Source: CAZQGO01 sp964593065 (lineage in GTDB: Bacteria; Oederibacteriota; JAAXVQ01). From it: a DNA stretch of 64,000 bases. The notes under the pieces were generated by a model. The model searched no databases. It worked only from the letters and a program-made list of their open reading frames with translations, and was not told the origin of the DNA. Where the stretch lies: assembly GCA_964593065.1 (NCBI GenBank), contig CAZQGO010000007.1, forward strand, positions 1 through 64,000, in the 5' to 3' direction. The number at the start of each line of letters is the position of its first letter. Within the stretch, counting starts at the first letter, position 1. Shown one piece after another: positions 1-9,016 of this stretch. The position numbers and the translations under genes are program-made.

Positions 1-64
1 TTCAGTCGGGGGCTTCACCGCCCCCGAACCCTAAGCCTCATCCTCTGGATGAGGCGTGGTTTCG
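1..64 (+). mobile_element. Possible right end of an IS200/IS605-type element (omega-RNA-like hairpins)
   Basis: Two perfect hairpins lie back to back. One has an 8-bp stem (6-13 with 20-27, loop TTCACC), the other a 9-bp stem (35-43 with 47-55, loop TCT), followed by GTGGTTTC. A hairpin, AAGCC, a second hairpin and then GTGGTT is reminiscent of the 3' end of IS605/IS1341 elements and the TnpB guide-RNA scaffold. A reading frame through the first hairpin ends with TAA at 32-34 and could be a tnpB tail, but only about ten codons are visible. A plain bidirectional terminator is the alternative, although no T-run follows. The transposon call is inference because the body of any element lies outside the window. 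Confidence 0.3.
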
Positions 65-66
65 GT

Positions 67-1584
67 TTATTCCACCTTGATCACGGCCATGGCAATATCG
101 TCGCTTTGCGGCGTGTCCCCGCAAAAGCGAATGAGATCCGTGTCCAGGCCGTTCACCACAACCTGCGCGTCGGGGGCTCCGACGTGACGGCGCAGGGATT
201 CTTCGAGCCGGGTCTCTCCGAATTCCTCCCAGCCGGCGTTCATGGCCTCGGTGACTCCGTCCGTGTACAGGACGACCACGTCGTGTCCGCCCAAGGGCAG
301 GCTTTTCTCTGTTACCAGTTTATCGAAAATATCGCCCTTGTCCAGTCCTAAAGGCATGCAGGGCGTGTCCAGCGCCAGGGGCCGCAACTTTCGTCCGGAC
401 GCCTGCCAGTGCATCGCGGGATTGTGGCCGGCCGAGGTGTAGGTCAGGGATCCGCGGGAAATGTCCAAGACGGCGTAAAACAGGGTAATGAAGAGTCCGC
501 TCTGCAGGTCTCCGTGCAGGAGCCGGTTGAGTTCTCGCACCACCGAGGCGGGCGAGGCGTACTTGCCGGCTATGCTGCGCAGCATGCTGCGGGCCACGCT
601 CATGAGCATGGCGGCGGGCACGCCCTTGCCGCATACATCCGCCACCGCGATCGCCAGCCGGTGCTTGTCCACCCATACGAAATCATAATAATCCCCTCCG
701 ACTTCCTTGGCGGCGCGGTACAAGGCCGCGAAGGAGAATCCCGGAATCTGGGGCGTGGTCTTGGGCAGGAGCATCTGCTGGATCTGGTGGGCCAGCTGCA
801 GTTCTTTTTTGATTTTCTCCTGCTCGATGGCCCGGGTGGTGGCCAGTTTCAGCTCCTGCGTCATCTGGTTGAAGGTGCCGGCCAGCTGCCCGAGCTCGTT
901 GTGCCGCCGGATGGGAATCTGATAGTCCAGGTTGCCGCCGCCGATCTCCTGCGCGCCTTTGGCCAGCGCAGAAATGGGCCGGAGCATCAGGGTCATCAGG
1001 ACGATGGACCCCGCCACGCCGACCAGCACGAAGGCGAAGGCCAGGCCTAAGACCTTGCGCCAGGCGGTGGCGACCGCGGTATCGATCGTGGACTGGGAGA
1101 CGCCGATGTGAACCTCGCCGATTTTCGTCCTGTCTTGCACGATCAGGGGGATGCCGATGTCGATGACCTTGCCGGCCTCGGGATGGATCCACGTTTGCGC
1201 GCGGGGTTCGGGACGGTACAGTGGCACCTGGCCCTTGGGCCGCAGGTAGGGCCGGCCGATCAGCTCCGAACGGTCGGCGGCCACGACGCGGCCTTTGCGG
1301 TCTAAGATGAGCGCGTAGGCCATGTCCGGATTTTTCATGACGTCGGCCACCAGCGTGGCCAGGGAAAGCTTGTCGTCCGTTAAGAAGGGATCCACGGCGT
1401 GGGTCGCCACATACTGTCCCAGGGCCATGCCGCGGCGCGTGATTTCCGCGGTCAGGGCTTCCCGTTCCTGGCGCAGCGTAAACCAGGTCAGCGTGACGAT
1501 CGTCAAGGTCAGGAACAGCATGACCCAGGCGGAGAACTCGACCTTGACGCTCAGGCCCTTTTTTCCGCTGGCGGATGGTGTCAT
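67..1584 (-). CDS. Membrane-anchored PP2C/SpoIIE-family phosphatase with HAMP domain (RsbU-like)
   Basis: Predicted signalling Ser/Thr phosphatase of 505 aa. An N-terminal TM (about residues 17-35) precedes an extracytoplasmic Cache-like sensor with 'AYALILDRKGRVV' (about 36-175). A second TM and a HAMP linker ('LRPISALAKGAQEIGGG') follow, then a C-terminal SpoIIE/PP2C domain. The metal-binding Asp motifs GGDYYD, ADVCGKG, YTDGVTE and SDDIAMAV are all present, so catalysis looks intact. Such proteins normally dephosphorylate an anti-anti-sigma factor, but no STAS or anti-sigma partner is adjacent. ATG at 1584 is preferred over GTG at 1590 because GAGG lies 5 nt upstream. It appears to have its own promoter, downstream of and separate from nuoN. 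Confidence 0.85.
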   Translation of the reverse strand: MTPSASGKKGLSVKVEFSAWVMLFLTLTIVTLTWFTLRQEREALTAEITRRGMALGQYVATHAVDPFLTDDKLSLATLVADVMKNPDMAYALILDRKGRVVAADRSELIGRPYLRPKGQVPLYRPEPRAQTWIHPEAGKVIDIGIPLIVQDRTKIGEVHIGVSQSTIDTAVATAWRKVLGLAFAFVLVGVAGSIVLMTLMLRPISALAKGAQEIGGGNLDYQIPIRRHNELGQLAGTFNQMTQELKLATTRAIEQEKIKKELQLAHQIQQMLLPKTTPQIPGFSFAALYRAAKEVGGDYYDFVWVDKHRLAIAVADVCGKGVPAAMLMSVARSMLRSIAGKYASPASVVRELNRLLHGDLQSGLFITLFYAVLDISRGSLTYTSAGHNPAMHWQASGRKLRPLALDTPCMPLGLDKGDIFDKLVTEKSLPLGGHDVVVLYTDGVTEAMNAGWEEFGETRLEESLRRHVGAPDAQVVVNGLDTDLIRFCGDTPQSDDIAMAVIKVE

Positions 1585-1685
1585 GCCCACCTCGGTGGAG
1601 ATTGAAGCCCGGCGGTCCGGGCGTGCGCCCCGGTTCCGCGCCCGATGAAACCGCCGCTCGCACGCCGGACGCCGAAGGCAGTGCG

Positions 1686-1714
1686 ATTATACACCCCTCG
1701 GCCTGCTTTGTAAT
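1686..1714 (-). promoter_or_regulatory. Sigma-70-type promoter of the PP2C phosphatase gene
   Basis: On the minus strand ATTACA (1709-1714), a 17-bp spacer and a perfect TATAAT (1686-1691). It sits between the nuoN stop and the phosphatase start and predicts a leader of about 95 nt. Matched by eye. Confidence 0.5.
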
Positions 1715-1741
1715 TCCGAAAGTCGCGTTCCGGGGGCGGGT

Positions 1742-3163
1742 CTAGAACCAGCCGGCCAGCGCGGCCCGGGCCAGTTCCACGAACGGTCCCGGATAGAAAC
1801 CCAGCACCAGAATCCCGGCGAGACACAGGAGCAAGGCCGCCGTCAGCGGGCGGTCGCGCAGCCGGATGGGCGTCGAACCCGTCTCGGGAGGCAGAATGTA
1901 CATGACGCGGACGACCCGCAGGTAATAGTACAGGGACAGGGCGGAATTCAACACCGCGAGGACCACCAGCCATTGCAGGCCCTGGCCGTAGGCGGCGGTG
2001 AAAAGATAAAATTTGGCCGCGAATCCCGCCAGGGGCGGGATGCCGGCTAAGGAGAGCAGGGCCAGCAGCAGACCGAGCGCCAAGCGCGGCGAGCGCTGGG
2101 CCAGGCCCTGGTAGGCGGCGATCTCGGTCGCGCCGGTGGCCTTCTCGACCGCGATCACCACGCCGAAGGCCCCGAGGTTGGTGAACAGATACGCACCCAG
2201 GTAAAACAGCAGCGCCGACAGCCCGCGCGGCGAATAGGCCGCAAGGCCCATCAGGATGAACCCGGCCTGGGCGATGGAGGAATAGGCCAGCAGCCGCTTG
2301 AGGTTGGTCTGGGGGATGGCCGCAAAATTCCCCAGAGTCATGGTTACGGCGGCCAGGATGGCCAGCACCTGGCTCCACTGGACCTGTTGGGCGGGGAAAA
2401 ATCCGGGCAGCAGCCGGAAGGCCAGGGCGAAACCCGCGGTCTTGCCGGCCACGGACAGGAAGGCCGTCACGGGCGTGGGCGCGCCCTCGTAGGCGTCCGG
2501 TGCCCAGGTATGAAACGGCACCATGGCGACCTTGAAGCCGATCCCGGCGAGGGCGCACAGCAGTCCGAAGAGCAGGACCGGGTTCGAATCCAGAACGGCC
2601 AGGCGCGCCGTCACTTCCGCTAAGCGCGTGACCCCGGTCAGGACATACACCAGGGAAAAACCGAAAAGCAAAATCGCCGAGCCCAGGGCCGCCAGGATCA
2701 GATACTTCAATCCCCCCTCGGAGGACTTCGCCTGTGCGGGCTGGTAGGCGACCAGCAGCACCAGCGGGAACGTGGTCAGTTCCAGGCCCACGTAGAGCAA
2801 CACCAGTTCCTGCGCCGAGGCCAGGAACATCATGCCCAGGGCGGCCGCCAGCAGCAACAGCAGGTATTCGCCCTGGGGCCGGCGCCAGTCGCGGGAAAAA
2901 TCCCAGGCGCTTAAAATGACCCAGCCCAAGGCCAGCAGCACCAGGGTCTTGAAATAACGGCCCAGGGCGTCGGCGCTGAAGACGCCGCCGAAGTTCCCCA
3001 CAGGCGTAAGCCACCACAGGGCCAGCAGGGTTGCGGCCACTCCCGCCAAGGCCAGGGCCGGCAGGGCCCGGCGCGCGCGCGCGCCGGCCAGGTCCGCGGC
3101 CAGCACCGCGCCGGCGGACCCCGCCAGAATCCACTCCGGCAGGAGGTGAAGCCACCCGGTCAT
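1742..3163 (-). CDS. nuoN: NADH-quinone oxidoreductase subunit N
   Basis: Antiporter-like membrane subunit of complex I, 473 aa, close to the usual length, and the last gene of the nuo operon. It is very hydrophobic with about 14 TM segments. The conserved TM5 glutamate is in 'YVGLELTTFPL', the TM7 lysine in 'GIGFKVAMVPFHTW' and the TM8 lysine in 'SVAGKTAGF', so its proton channel appears complete. The start ATG at 3163 overlaps the nuoM stop (ATGA) and has GGAGGTGA just upstream. A much longer reading frame in this phase runs through nuoM antisense-like sequence and is not the gene. Confidence 0.95.
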   Translation of the reverse strand: MTGWLHLLPEWILAGSAGAVLAADLAGARARRALPALALAGVAATLLALWWLTPVGNFGGVFSADALGRYFKTLVLLALGWVILSAWDFSRDWRRPQGEYLLLLLAAALGMMFLASAQELVLLYVGLELTTFPLVLLVAYQPAQAKSSEGGLKYLILAALGSAILLFGFSLVYVLTGVTRLAEVTARLAVLDSNPVLLFGLLCALAGIGFKVAMVPFHTWAPDAYEGAPTPVTAFLSVAGKTAGFALAFRLLPGFFPAQQVQWSQVLAILAAVTMTLGNFAAIPQTNLKRLLAYSSIAQAGFILMGLAAYSPRGLSALLFYLGAYLFTNLGAFGVVIAVEKATGATEIAAYQGLAQRSPRLALGLLLALLSLAGIPPLAGFAAKFYLFTAAYGQGLQWLVVLAVLNSALSLYYYLRVVRVMYILPPETGSTPIRLRDRPLTAALLLCLAGILVLGFYPGPFVELARAALAGWF

Positions 3164-4629
3164 TTCATCACCTCCAGCAGGGCGGTCAGGGGCACCACGG
3201 AGGAATTGATGATGTTCACCAGCCATCCCGGGTACACGCCGACGCCCAGCAGCACCAGCATCAACAGGGACAGGCACGCCTTCTCCACGAAGTTGGCGTC
3301 CCCCGTGTCCGCCAGCTCCGGCTTGAGGGGCCCAAAGAATATCTTCTGAACGACCCGGAGCACGTAGATGGCGGTGAAGAGAATGCCGGTCACGGCGATG
3401 ATCGTCAGGCGGGGATAGACCCGGAAGGCGCCCAGGAAAACCAGGAGTTCGGCCACGAAGCCCGAAAAACCCGGAAGGCCGAGGGAAACCAAGCCCGCGA
3501 CCACGAACGCCAAGGCCAGGAACGGCATGCGTGCCGCCAGGCCGCCCATGTCGGGAATGACGCGGGTGTGCGTGCGCCCGTACACCATCCCGACCAAGGC
3601 GAAGAAAAGGGCCGTCATGATGCCGTGGGAGAACATCTGCAGGATGGAGCCGTTCAAGGCGATGGGATTCAGGGTGCAGACTCCGAGGAGCACGATGCCC
3701 ATGTGCGAGACGGAGGAATACGCCACGACGTATTTTAAGTCCGTCTGCGCCATGGCCACCAGCGCCCCGTAGACAATGTTCACCAGCGTGAACGCCACCA
3801 GATAGGGGAGCCAGGCGTGCGCTCCGGCCGGCAGGATTTCCAATCCCAGGCGGATGATGCCGTAGGCTCCCAGCTTCATCAGCACGCCGGCGTGCAGCAT
3901 GGAGACGGCCGTGGGCGCGGAAGCATGCCCGTCCGGCGACCAGGTGTGAAAAGGCCAGAACCCGGCCAGGGTGCCGAAGCCCAAGAACAGCACGGGAAAG
4001 ACGAGCGCCTGGAACGCGCGGCCGTAGGTCCCCCGCCCGATGTGGTCCAGATGGAAACTCGTGCCCCCGTTGGCGAAGAACAGGGCCAGGATCCCCACCA
4101 GCATCAGGGCGCTGCCGACCAAGAGGTACAGGGTCAGCTTCATGGCCGAGTACTCGCGGCGGCCGGTCCCCCAAATGCCGATCAGAAGATACATGGGCAG
4201 GACGGCCAGTTCATAGCCTAAAAAGAACAGAAAGAGGTCGCGGGCCGTGAAGACGCCGAACACGCCCGTGACCAGGATCAACAGCAGGGCGAAAAATTCC
4301 TGCGGCCGTTCGCGCACGTCCCAGGAAGCCAGGACGCCGCAGAAAATCACGATGCCGGTCAACAGCACCATGGCCAGGGACATGCCGTCCACGGCCAGGG
4401 CGTAGTGGATGCCCAGAGCCGGCAGCAGGGCCTGCAGCTCCTGGAATTGGAATCCCCCGGCGTGCAGGTCATAGCCGGCGACGACGAAAATGGACAGTCC
4501 CAGGGAGAGTCCCGCCCCGGCCAGTGCCACCCAGCGCGGCCAGGTCACGCGTTCCCTCGGCAGCAGCATGATCACCAGCGCCGCCAGCAGCGGCGCGGCC
4601 AGCATGAAACTCAAATACGGCACGTACAT
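3160..4629 (-). CDS. nuoM: NADH-quinone oxidoreductase subunit M
   Basis: Proton-translocating antiporter-like subunit of complex I, 489 aa, about 14 TM segments. The TM5 glutamate ('LGYELAVLPMYLL') and TM8 lysine ('HAGVLMKLGAYG') are conserved. By ungapped alignment with E. coli NuoM the TM7 lysine (K234, in GFAVKMPVVP) is replaced by Leu in 'GFGTLAGFWPFHTW'. This subfamily signature with 'SPDGHASAPTAVSMLHAG' resembles NuoM of anaerobe and Nitrospira-like complexes (from memory). ATG 4629 has GGGAG upstream. It is translationally coupled to nuoN through ATGA. Confidence 0.95.
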   Translation of the reverse strand: MYVPYLSFMLAAPLLAALVIMLLPRERVTWPRWVALAGAGLSLGLSIFVVAGYDLHAGGFQFQELQALLPALGIHYALAVDGMSLAMVLLTGIVIFCGVLASWDVRERPQEFFALLLILVTGVFGVFTARDLFLFFLGYELAVLPMYLLIGIWGTGRREYSAMKLTLYLLVGSALMLVGILALFFANGGTSFHLDHIGRGTYGRAFQALVFPVLFLGFGTLAGFWPFHTWSPDGHASAPTAVSMLHAGVLMKLGAYGIIRLGLEILPAGAHAWLPYLVAFTLVNIVYGALVAMAQTDLKYVVAYSSVSHMGIVLLGVCTLNPIALNGSILQMFSHGIMTALFFALVGMVYGRTHTRVIPDMGGLAARMPFLALAFVVAGLVSLGLPGFSGFVAELLVFLGAFRVYPRLTIIAVTGILFTAIYVLRVVQKIFFGPLKPELADTGDANFVEKACLSLLMLVLLGVGVYPGWLVNIINSSVVPLTALLEVMK

Positions 4630-4700
4630 GCGTTCTCCCTTTTTTTAAAACGCCCCGGCTCGCGCCGGCCCAGGCGAAGCCGTCCGGGCCCGGGACGCCT

Positions 4701-6560
4701 TTAAAAAGCCAAGGCTTCCGGATAAACCAGCAAGGTGATGACCGCCGTCACGACCAACCCCGCCACGAACAGGAGCAGATAGGCGGACAGGCGCCCTCCC
4801 TGCACGCGGCTGAATTCCCGCCCTCCCCAGCGGCACAACCACCCGACGCCGTTCACGGCCCCGTCCACCACGTGGCGGTCGAACCAGGCCACGGCTGCGG
4901 ACACCACGAACAGGATGCGCCGGACTAGGAAGGCGTAAAATTCGTCCACGTAATATTTGTTCTTCACCAGGACATACAGGGCATGAAAGCGCCGCGTCAA
5001 CAGTCCGGCGGAAACCGCTTTTTGATAATAGACAAGGTAGGCCCACAGGACGCCCGCCAAGGACATGCCGGAAGCCAACAGGGGGATCAGACGTCCGTGA
5101 TAGGCCGACAGGGGCCGGGGCGAACCCAAGGCCGCGTGCAAAAATTTACCCGCCGGTTCGGCCAAGACGCCCAGCCCCGCGGCCAGGACGGCCAGCACCA
5201 GCATGGGCCCGGTCATGATCCAGGGGGATTCATGCGCCGGGGCCGAGGATGGCTTGCCGGTGAAGACCACGAAAAACAGGCGGAAGATATAAAAGGAGGT
5301 CAAGAGGGCGGTGAGCAGCCCCACGGCCAGCAGGTCCATGCGTCCGGCCTGCCAGGCGGCCACCAAAACCTCGTCCTTGCTGAAAAACCCCGAAAAGGGA
5401 AAGATCCCGGCCAAGGCCAGGGCCGCCACGAGCATGACCGCGGCCGTCACGCCCATGCGCCGCAGCAAGCCGCCCATCTGCCAGATGTTGTTGACCCCCA
5501 GGCTGTGGATCACCGAGCCGGCGGCCAGGAACAACAGGGCCTTGAAGGCCGCATGGGTGGTCAGGTGGAACATGCCGGCGGCGTATCCGCCGCAGCCCAG
5601 GGCCAGCATCATGTAACCCAGCTGGGAGAGGGTGGAATAGGCCAGGATGCGCTTGATGTCGTCCTGCACGCAGGCGATGGTGGCGGCAAAAATCGCGGTG
5701 AATCCCCCCAGGTAGGCCACGACCGCCAGGGCGGCGGGTGAGGCGGCGAAAATCGGGAACAGGCGCGCGACCAGGAACACGCCGGCGGCCACCATGGTCG
5801 CGGCGTGAATCAGGGCCGAAACCGGGGTCGGGCCTTCCATGGCGTCCGGCAGCCAGACGTGCAGGGGGAACTGCGCGCTCTTGCCCACGGCCCCGCAGAA
5901 AATCAACAGGGCCACGCCCGTGGCCAGGACCCCGGTCAGCTGGCCGGTCTTGGCCGCCTCGCCGAGCGCGGGAATGGAAAAGGTCTGGAAAGCGTGGCCC
6001 ACGACCAGAATGCCGATGAGAAAACCCAGGTCTCCGAAGCGCGTGACCACGAAGGCTTTCTTGCCGGCGTTGGCCGCCTCGGGTTTTTGGTACCAGAAAC
6101 CGATCAGCAGGTAGGAGCACAAACCCACCAGCTCCCAAAAAATGTAGAGCAGGACCAGGTTTTGCGCCAGCACCAGCCCCAGCATGGCGAACGTAAACAG
6201 CGAGAGGAAGCTGAAGTAGCGTTTCAGGCCCGCGTCTCCCGCCATGTAGCCGAGGGAATACAGGTGCACCATGAGGGACACGCCCGTCACCACGACCAGC
6301 ATGACGGCCGAGAGCGGGTCGAGCAGCAGTCCCAGGGAAAGGGTCAAGCCCCCCTGGGTCTGCAGCCAGGTCCAGACCCATTCGTGCGTTCCCGGCCTCG
6401 CGGCCGACTCGAGCAGGATGCGCAGGGACAAGGCCAGCGCAACGAACACCGCGGTGCTGGTGAGGACACCCGCCAAGCGCCCCCACTTCCGGTCGAAAAG
6501 CGCGGCCGCCGCCGAGGCCAGCAACGGCAGGGCGGGAACCAGCCAGGCGTACGCGAGCAT
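4701..6560 (-). CDS. nuoL: NADH-quinone oxidoreductase subunit L
   Basis: Largest antiporter-like membrane subunit of complex I, 619 aa, typical length. The TM5 glutamate ('IFWELVGLCSYLLIGFW') and the TM7 lysine with the following signature ('VGKSAQFPLHVWLPDAMEG', 'PTPVSALIHAATMV') are intact. The C-terminus continues past the core ('YYVDEFYAFLVRRILF') into a lateral helix and a last TM, as expected for NuoL. ATG 6560 is preceded by AAAAGGAG. It lies 64 bp after nuoK and 71 bp before nuoM. Confidence 0.95.
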   Translation of the reverse strand: MLAYAWLVPALPLLASAAAALFDRKWGRLAGVLTSTAVFVALALSLRILLESAARPGTHEWVWTWLQTQGGLTLSLGLLLDPLSAVMLVVVTGVSLMVHLYSLGYMAGDAGLKRYFSFLSLFTFAMLGLVLAQNLVLLYIFWELVGLCSYLLIGFWYQKPEAANAGKKAFVVTRFGDLGFLIGILVVGHAFQTFSIPALGEAAKTGQLTGVLATGVALLIFCGAVGKSAQFPLHVWLPDAMEGPTPVSALIHAATMVAAGVFLVARLFPIFAASPAALAVVAYLGGFTAIFAATIACVQDDIKRILAYSTLSQLGYMMLALGCGGYAAGMFHLTTHAAFKALLFLAAGSVIHSLGVNNIWQMGGLLRRMGVTAAVMLVAALALAGIFPFSGFFSKDEVLVAAWQAGRMDLLAVGLLTALLTSFYIFRLFFVVFTGKPSSAPAHESPWIMTGPMLVLAVLAAGLGVLAEPAGKFLHAALGSPRPLSAYHGRLIPLLASGMSLAGVLWAYLVYYQKAVSAGLLTRRFHALYVLVKNKYYVDEFYAFLVRRILFVVSAAVAWFDRHVVDGAVNGVGWLCRWGGREFSRVQGGRLSAYLLLFVAGLVVTAVITLLVYPEALAF

Positions 6561-6624
6561 GCAGGATCTCCTTTTCGAAATTGCCGGCGGCCCGGGGCGG
6601 CGGCGGGCCGCCGGGGGAGGCCGT

Positions 6625-6930
6625 TCACCCCTTCATCAGGGTGAGATCGTTCAAATCCAGGTCCTGGTGCAGCCGGTAAATCGCGATGATCAAGGCCAGG
6701 CCGACGGCCGCTTCGGCCGCCGCCACGGTGATGACGAAAACGGCGAAGACCTGACCGGCACCGCGTCCCCAGAAAAAGGCCGCAGCCGTGAAATTCAAGG
6801 CCACGGCCAGCATGATCAATTCAATGGACAGGAGCAGGGCGATGGCATTGCGCCGGGTCATGGCGCCGTAGACTCCCAGGCCGAAAAGCAGGCCCGAAAC
6901 CAGCAGGTAGTGGGTCAGGGTCAATGTCAT
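6625..6930 (-). CDS. nuoK: NADH-quinone oxidoreductase subunit K
   Basis: Small membrane subunit (MrpC-like) of complex I, 101 aa with three TM helices. The conserved acidic residues are visible in 'LLLSIELIMLAVALNF' (TM2) and 'TVAAAEAAVGLALIIAIYR' (TM3). They form part of the half-channel next to the quinone site. The start overlaps the nuoJ stop by 4 nt (ATGA), so the two are translationally coupled. Confidence 0.95.
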   Translation of the reverse strand: MTLTLTHYLLVSGLLFGLGVYGAMTRRNAIALLLSIELIMLAVALNFTAAAFFWGRGAGQVFAVFVITVAAAEAAVGLALIIAIYRLHQDLDLNDLTLMKG

Positions 6931-7424
6931 GCCCGGTCCTCTCCTTTGGCCCGCGCGATCACCACGCCGCCGATCAGGGCGGCCAGAAGCAGGATGGAAA
7001 CCAGCTCAAACGGCAGCACGTATTCCGTCAGCAACAGTTCGCCCAAGGTCCTGACGCTCACGACGGCCGGCAGGCCCTGCGCCGGCAGCGGCTGGACCAA
7101 GACCACGCCCGCGATCAGCGCCACCAAGGCCAGGCTGACGAGGGCCGAGAGCAGGACCCATTCCCGGCTGGAAGGCACGGTCGCCCGTTCCGCGTATCCG
7201 GTCAGCATGACGGCGAATAATCCGAGGACCACGACCGCCCCCACGTACACCAGCACCAGCACGAAGGCCAGAAATTCCGCGGACAGGGTCAGCATCAGGC
7301 CCGCCACGGCGAAACTCGTCACGGCCAGCGCCAGCACCGCATGCATCAGGTTGCGGCTTGTGACCAAAAACGCGCCGGCCGCGGCGGCTAAGGCCGCCAG
7401 AATATAAAATCCGATAAGGGTCAT
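6927..7424 (-). CDS. nuoJ: NADH-quinone oxidoreductase subunit J
   Basis: Membrane subunit J of complex I, 165 aa, five TM segments, containing the conserved motif 'VLVYVGAVVVLGLFAVML', whose TM3 is the pi-bulge helix in known structures. ATG 7424 is chosen because GGAGGG lies 6 nt upstream and the preceding in-frame residues are Arg/Gly-rich and unlike NuoJ. Its stop overlaps nuoK. Confidence 0.93.
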   Translation of the reverse strand: MTLIGFYILAALAAAAGAFLVTSRNLMHAVLALAVTSFAVAGLMLTLSAEFLAFVLVLVYVGAVVVLGLFAVMLTGYAERATVPSSREWVLLSALVSLALVALIAGVVLVQPLPAQGLPAVVSVRTLGELLLTEYVLPFELVSILLLAALIGGVVIARAKGEDRA

Positions 7425-7462
7425 GCCGCCCTCCTTTCTTCCGGGTTGCCTGCCGGCAGCGG

Positions 7463-7963
7463 TTATGCGGCCCCGTCCTTCTTGGCCGGCAGCCCGCCCT
7501 GCCACTCGGGCGCAAACGCCGGCGTTTCGTCCTGCAGCCGTCGTTTCAAAGTCCCGCGGTCGCGCACGGCGATTTCATGCTCGTGCGACATGCGCAGGGC
7601 GTCGAAGGGGCAGATTTCCACGCACAAACCGCAAAAAGTGCAGCGGTCCAGATGATGCAGGAAAACGTCCAGCACCCGCTTGGCGCCCTCTCCCGGGCGC
7701 AAGCTGATCTCGATGCTGCCGTTGGGGCAGATTTTCTGGCACAGGAGGCAGGCCGTGCAGCGGTGCGCGTGGGTTTCGGGATCGCGCGGCAGCACCAGCC
7801 GCCCGCGGGTCCGCGGCGGCCACGCGACGCGCTCCTCGGGGTACTGGACCGTGACGGGCTTGACGAACATCTGCCGGAAGGTCACGGCCAGGCCCCGGCC
7901 CAGGCTCGCCGCGATTTCCCAGGCTTCCCGCAACATGCGCACGTCGAGTTTCCTCCCCTGCAA
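7463..7963 (-). CDS. nuoI: NADH-quinone oxidoreductase subunit I (2x[4Fe-4S] ferredoxin-type)
   Basis: Peripheral-arm iron-sulfur subunit of complex I, 166 aa. Two complete CxxCxxCxxxCP motifs bind clusters N6a and N6b: C69/C72/C75/C79 ('CTACLLCQKICP') and C108/C111/C114/C118 ('CTFCGLCVEICP'). They carry electrons toward NuoB. With NuoEFG absent, NuoI is the likely outermost electron entry point, as in ferredoxin-linked Fpo/Ndh-type complexes (inference). It lies between nuoH and nuoJ in the standard order. Confidence 0.95.
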   Translation of the reverse strand: MQGRKLDVRMLREAWEIAASLGRGLAVTFRQMFVKPVTVQYPEERVAWPPRTRGRLVLPRDPETHAHRCTACLLCQKICPNGSIEISLRPGEGAKRVLDVFLHHLDRCTFCGLCVEICPFDALRMSHEHEIAVRDRGTLKRRLQDETPAFAPEWQGGLPAKKDGAA

Positions 7964-7975
7964 AAAGGTGGCCGC

Positions 7976-9016
7976 CTAGCGCAGCCAGGCCAGCACCAGC
8001 CCCGTGGCCAGGAGATTGAAAAAGGCCAGGGGCGTTAGGACTTTCCAACCCAACTCCATCAGCTGGTCCGCGCGCAGGCGCGGAAAGGTCCAGCGGAACC
8101 AGATGAAAAGGAAAAGCAAGGCTCCGGTTTTGAGCAAATACCACATCCAGCCCGGCAGCAGCGGGCCGCGCCACCCGCCCAAAAACAGCGTGGCGGCCAG
8201 GGCCGAGAGCACGAACATGGCCACGTATTCCGCCAGGAAAAAATACGCGAAGCGGATTCCCCCGTATTCGGTGTGAAAACCCGCGGTCAATTCGGACTCG
8301 GCTTCCGGGATGTCGAAGGGATTGCGGTTGGTTTCCGCCACGGCGGCGATCAGGAAAATCAGGAACCCCAGCGGCTGGAACACGATGTTCGGGATCCGCT
8401 GGGAAACCACGATCGCCTGCAGATCCAGGGATTGCGCGAGCATGACCACGCCCAGGACCGACAGGACGAGCGGCACTTCGTAGCTGATCATCTGGGCGGC
8501 GGAACGCATGCCGCCCAACAGGGCGTATTTATTGCCCGAGCCCCAGCCGGCCATGAGGATGCCGATCACGCCCGGCGTGCTCACGGCCAAAACGTAGAGC
8601 AGGCCGACGTTTAAGTGCGCCGGCGTCACGCCCCGGTCCAGGGGCAGGGCGACCAGCGCCAGGAACCCGGCGATGAAGACCACGTAGGGGGCGGCCCGGT
8701 ACACGGCGGGATCCGCGCAGGCCGGAACCAGCACTTCCTTGACGACCATCTTGATGGTGTCGGCGATGATCTGGAGCACCCCGTGCCAGCCGACCCGCAT
8801 GGGCCCCAAGCGGGACTGCATATGACCGGCGATCTTGCGTTCCAGGTAGACCAAGACCATGACCAGCAGGGCGCAAAACAGGAACAGGCCCAGCATGACT
8901 GCGGCGGCGCCCACCCAGTCGCCGACCACCGGCAGCAGGCCGAGCAGCTCGGCGAGCTGCCGCAGCTGCGCGCGCAGCCAGGCGAAGCCCTGCGCAGGGT
9001 CGAAGAAGTATCTCAT
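7976..9016 (-). CDS. nuoH: NADH-quinone oxidoreductase subunit H
   Basis: Membrane subunit joining the peripheral arm to the pump modules and forming part of the quinone tunnel, 346 aa, about eight TM helices. Family signatures visible are 'LVYLERKIAGHMQSRLGPMR', 'AAVAETNRNPFDIPEAESEL' and 'GFHTEYGG'. The charged loop residues lining the quinone site are retained. The start overlaps the nuoD stop by 4 nt (ATGA). Confidence 0.96.
   Translation of the reverse strand: MRYFFDPAQGFAWLRAQLRQLAELLGLLPVVGDWVGAAAVMLGLFLFCALLVMVLVYLERKIAGHMQSRLGPMRVGWHGVLQIIADTIKMVVKEVLVPACADPAVYRAAPYVVFIAGFLALVALPLDRGVTPAHLNVGLLYVLAVSTPGVIGILMAGWGSGNKYALLGGMRSAAQMISYEVPLVLSVLGVVMLAQSLDLQAIVVSQRIPNIVFQPLGFLIFLIAAVAETNRNPFDIPEAESELTAGFHTEYGGIRFAYFFLAEYVAMFVLSALAATLFLGGWRGPLLPGWMWYLLKTGALLFLFIWFRWTFPRLRADQLMELGWKVLTPLAFFNLLATGLVLAWLR

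Noticed and set aside
1581..3155. 524-aa minus-strand frame overlapping nuoN in another phase
   Set aside because: Arg/Gly/Pro-rich out-of-frame translation of nuoN.
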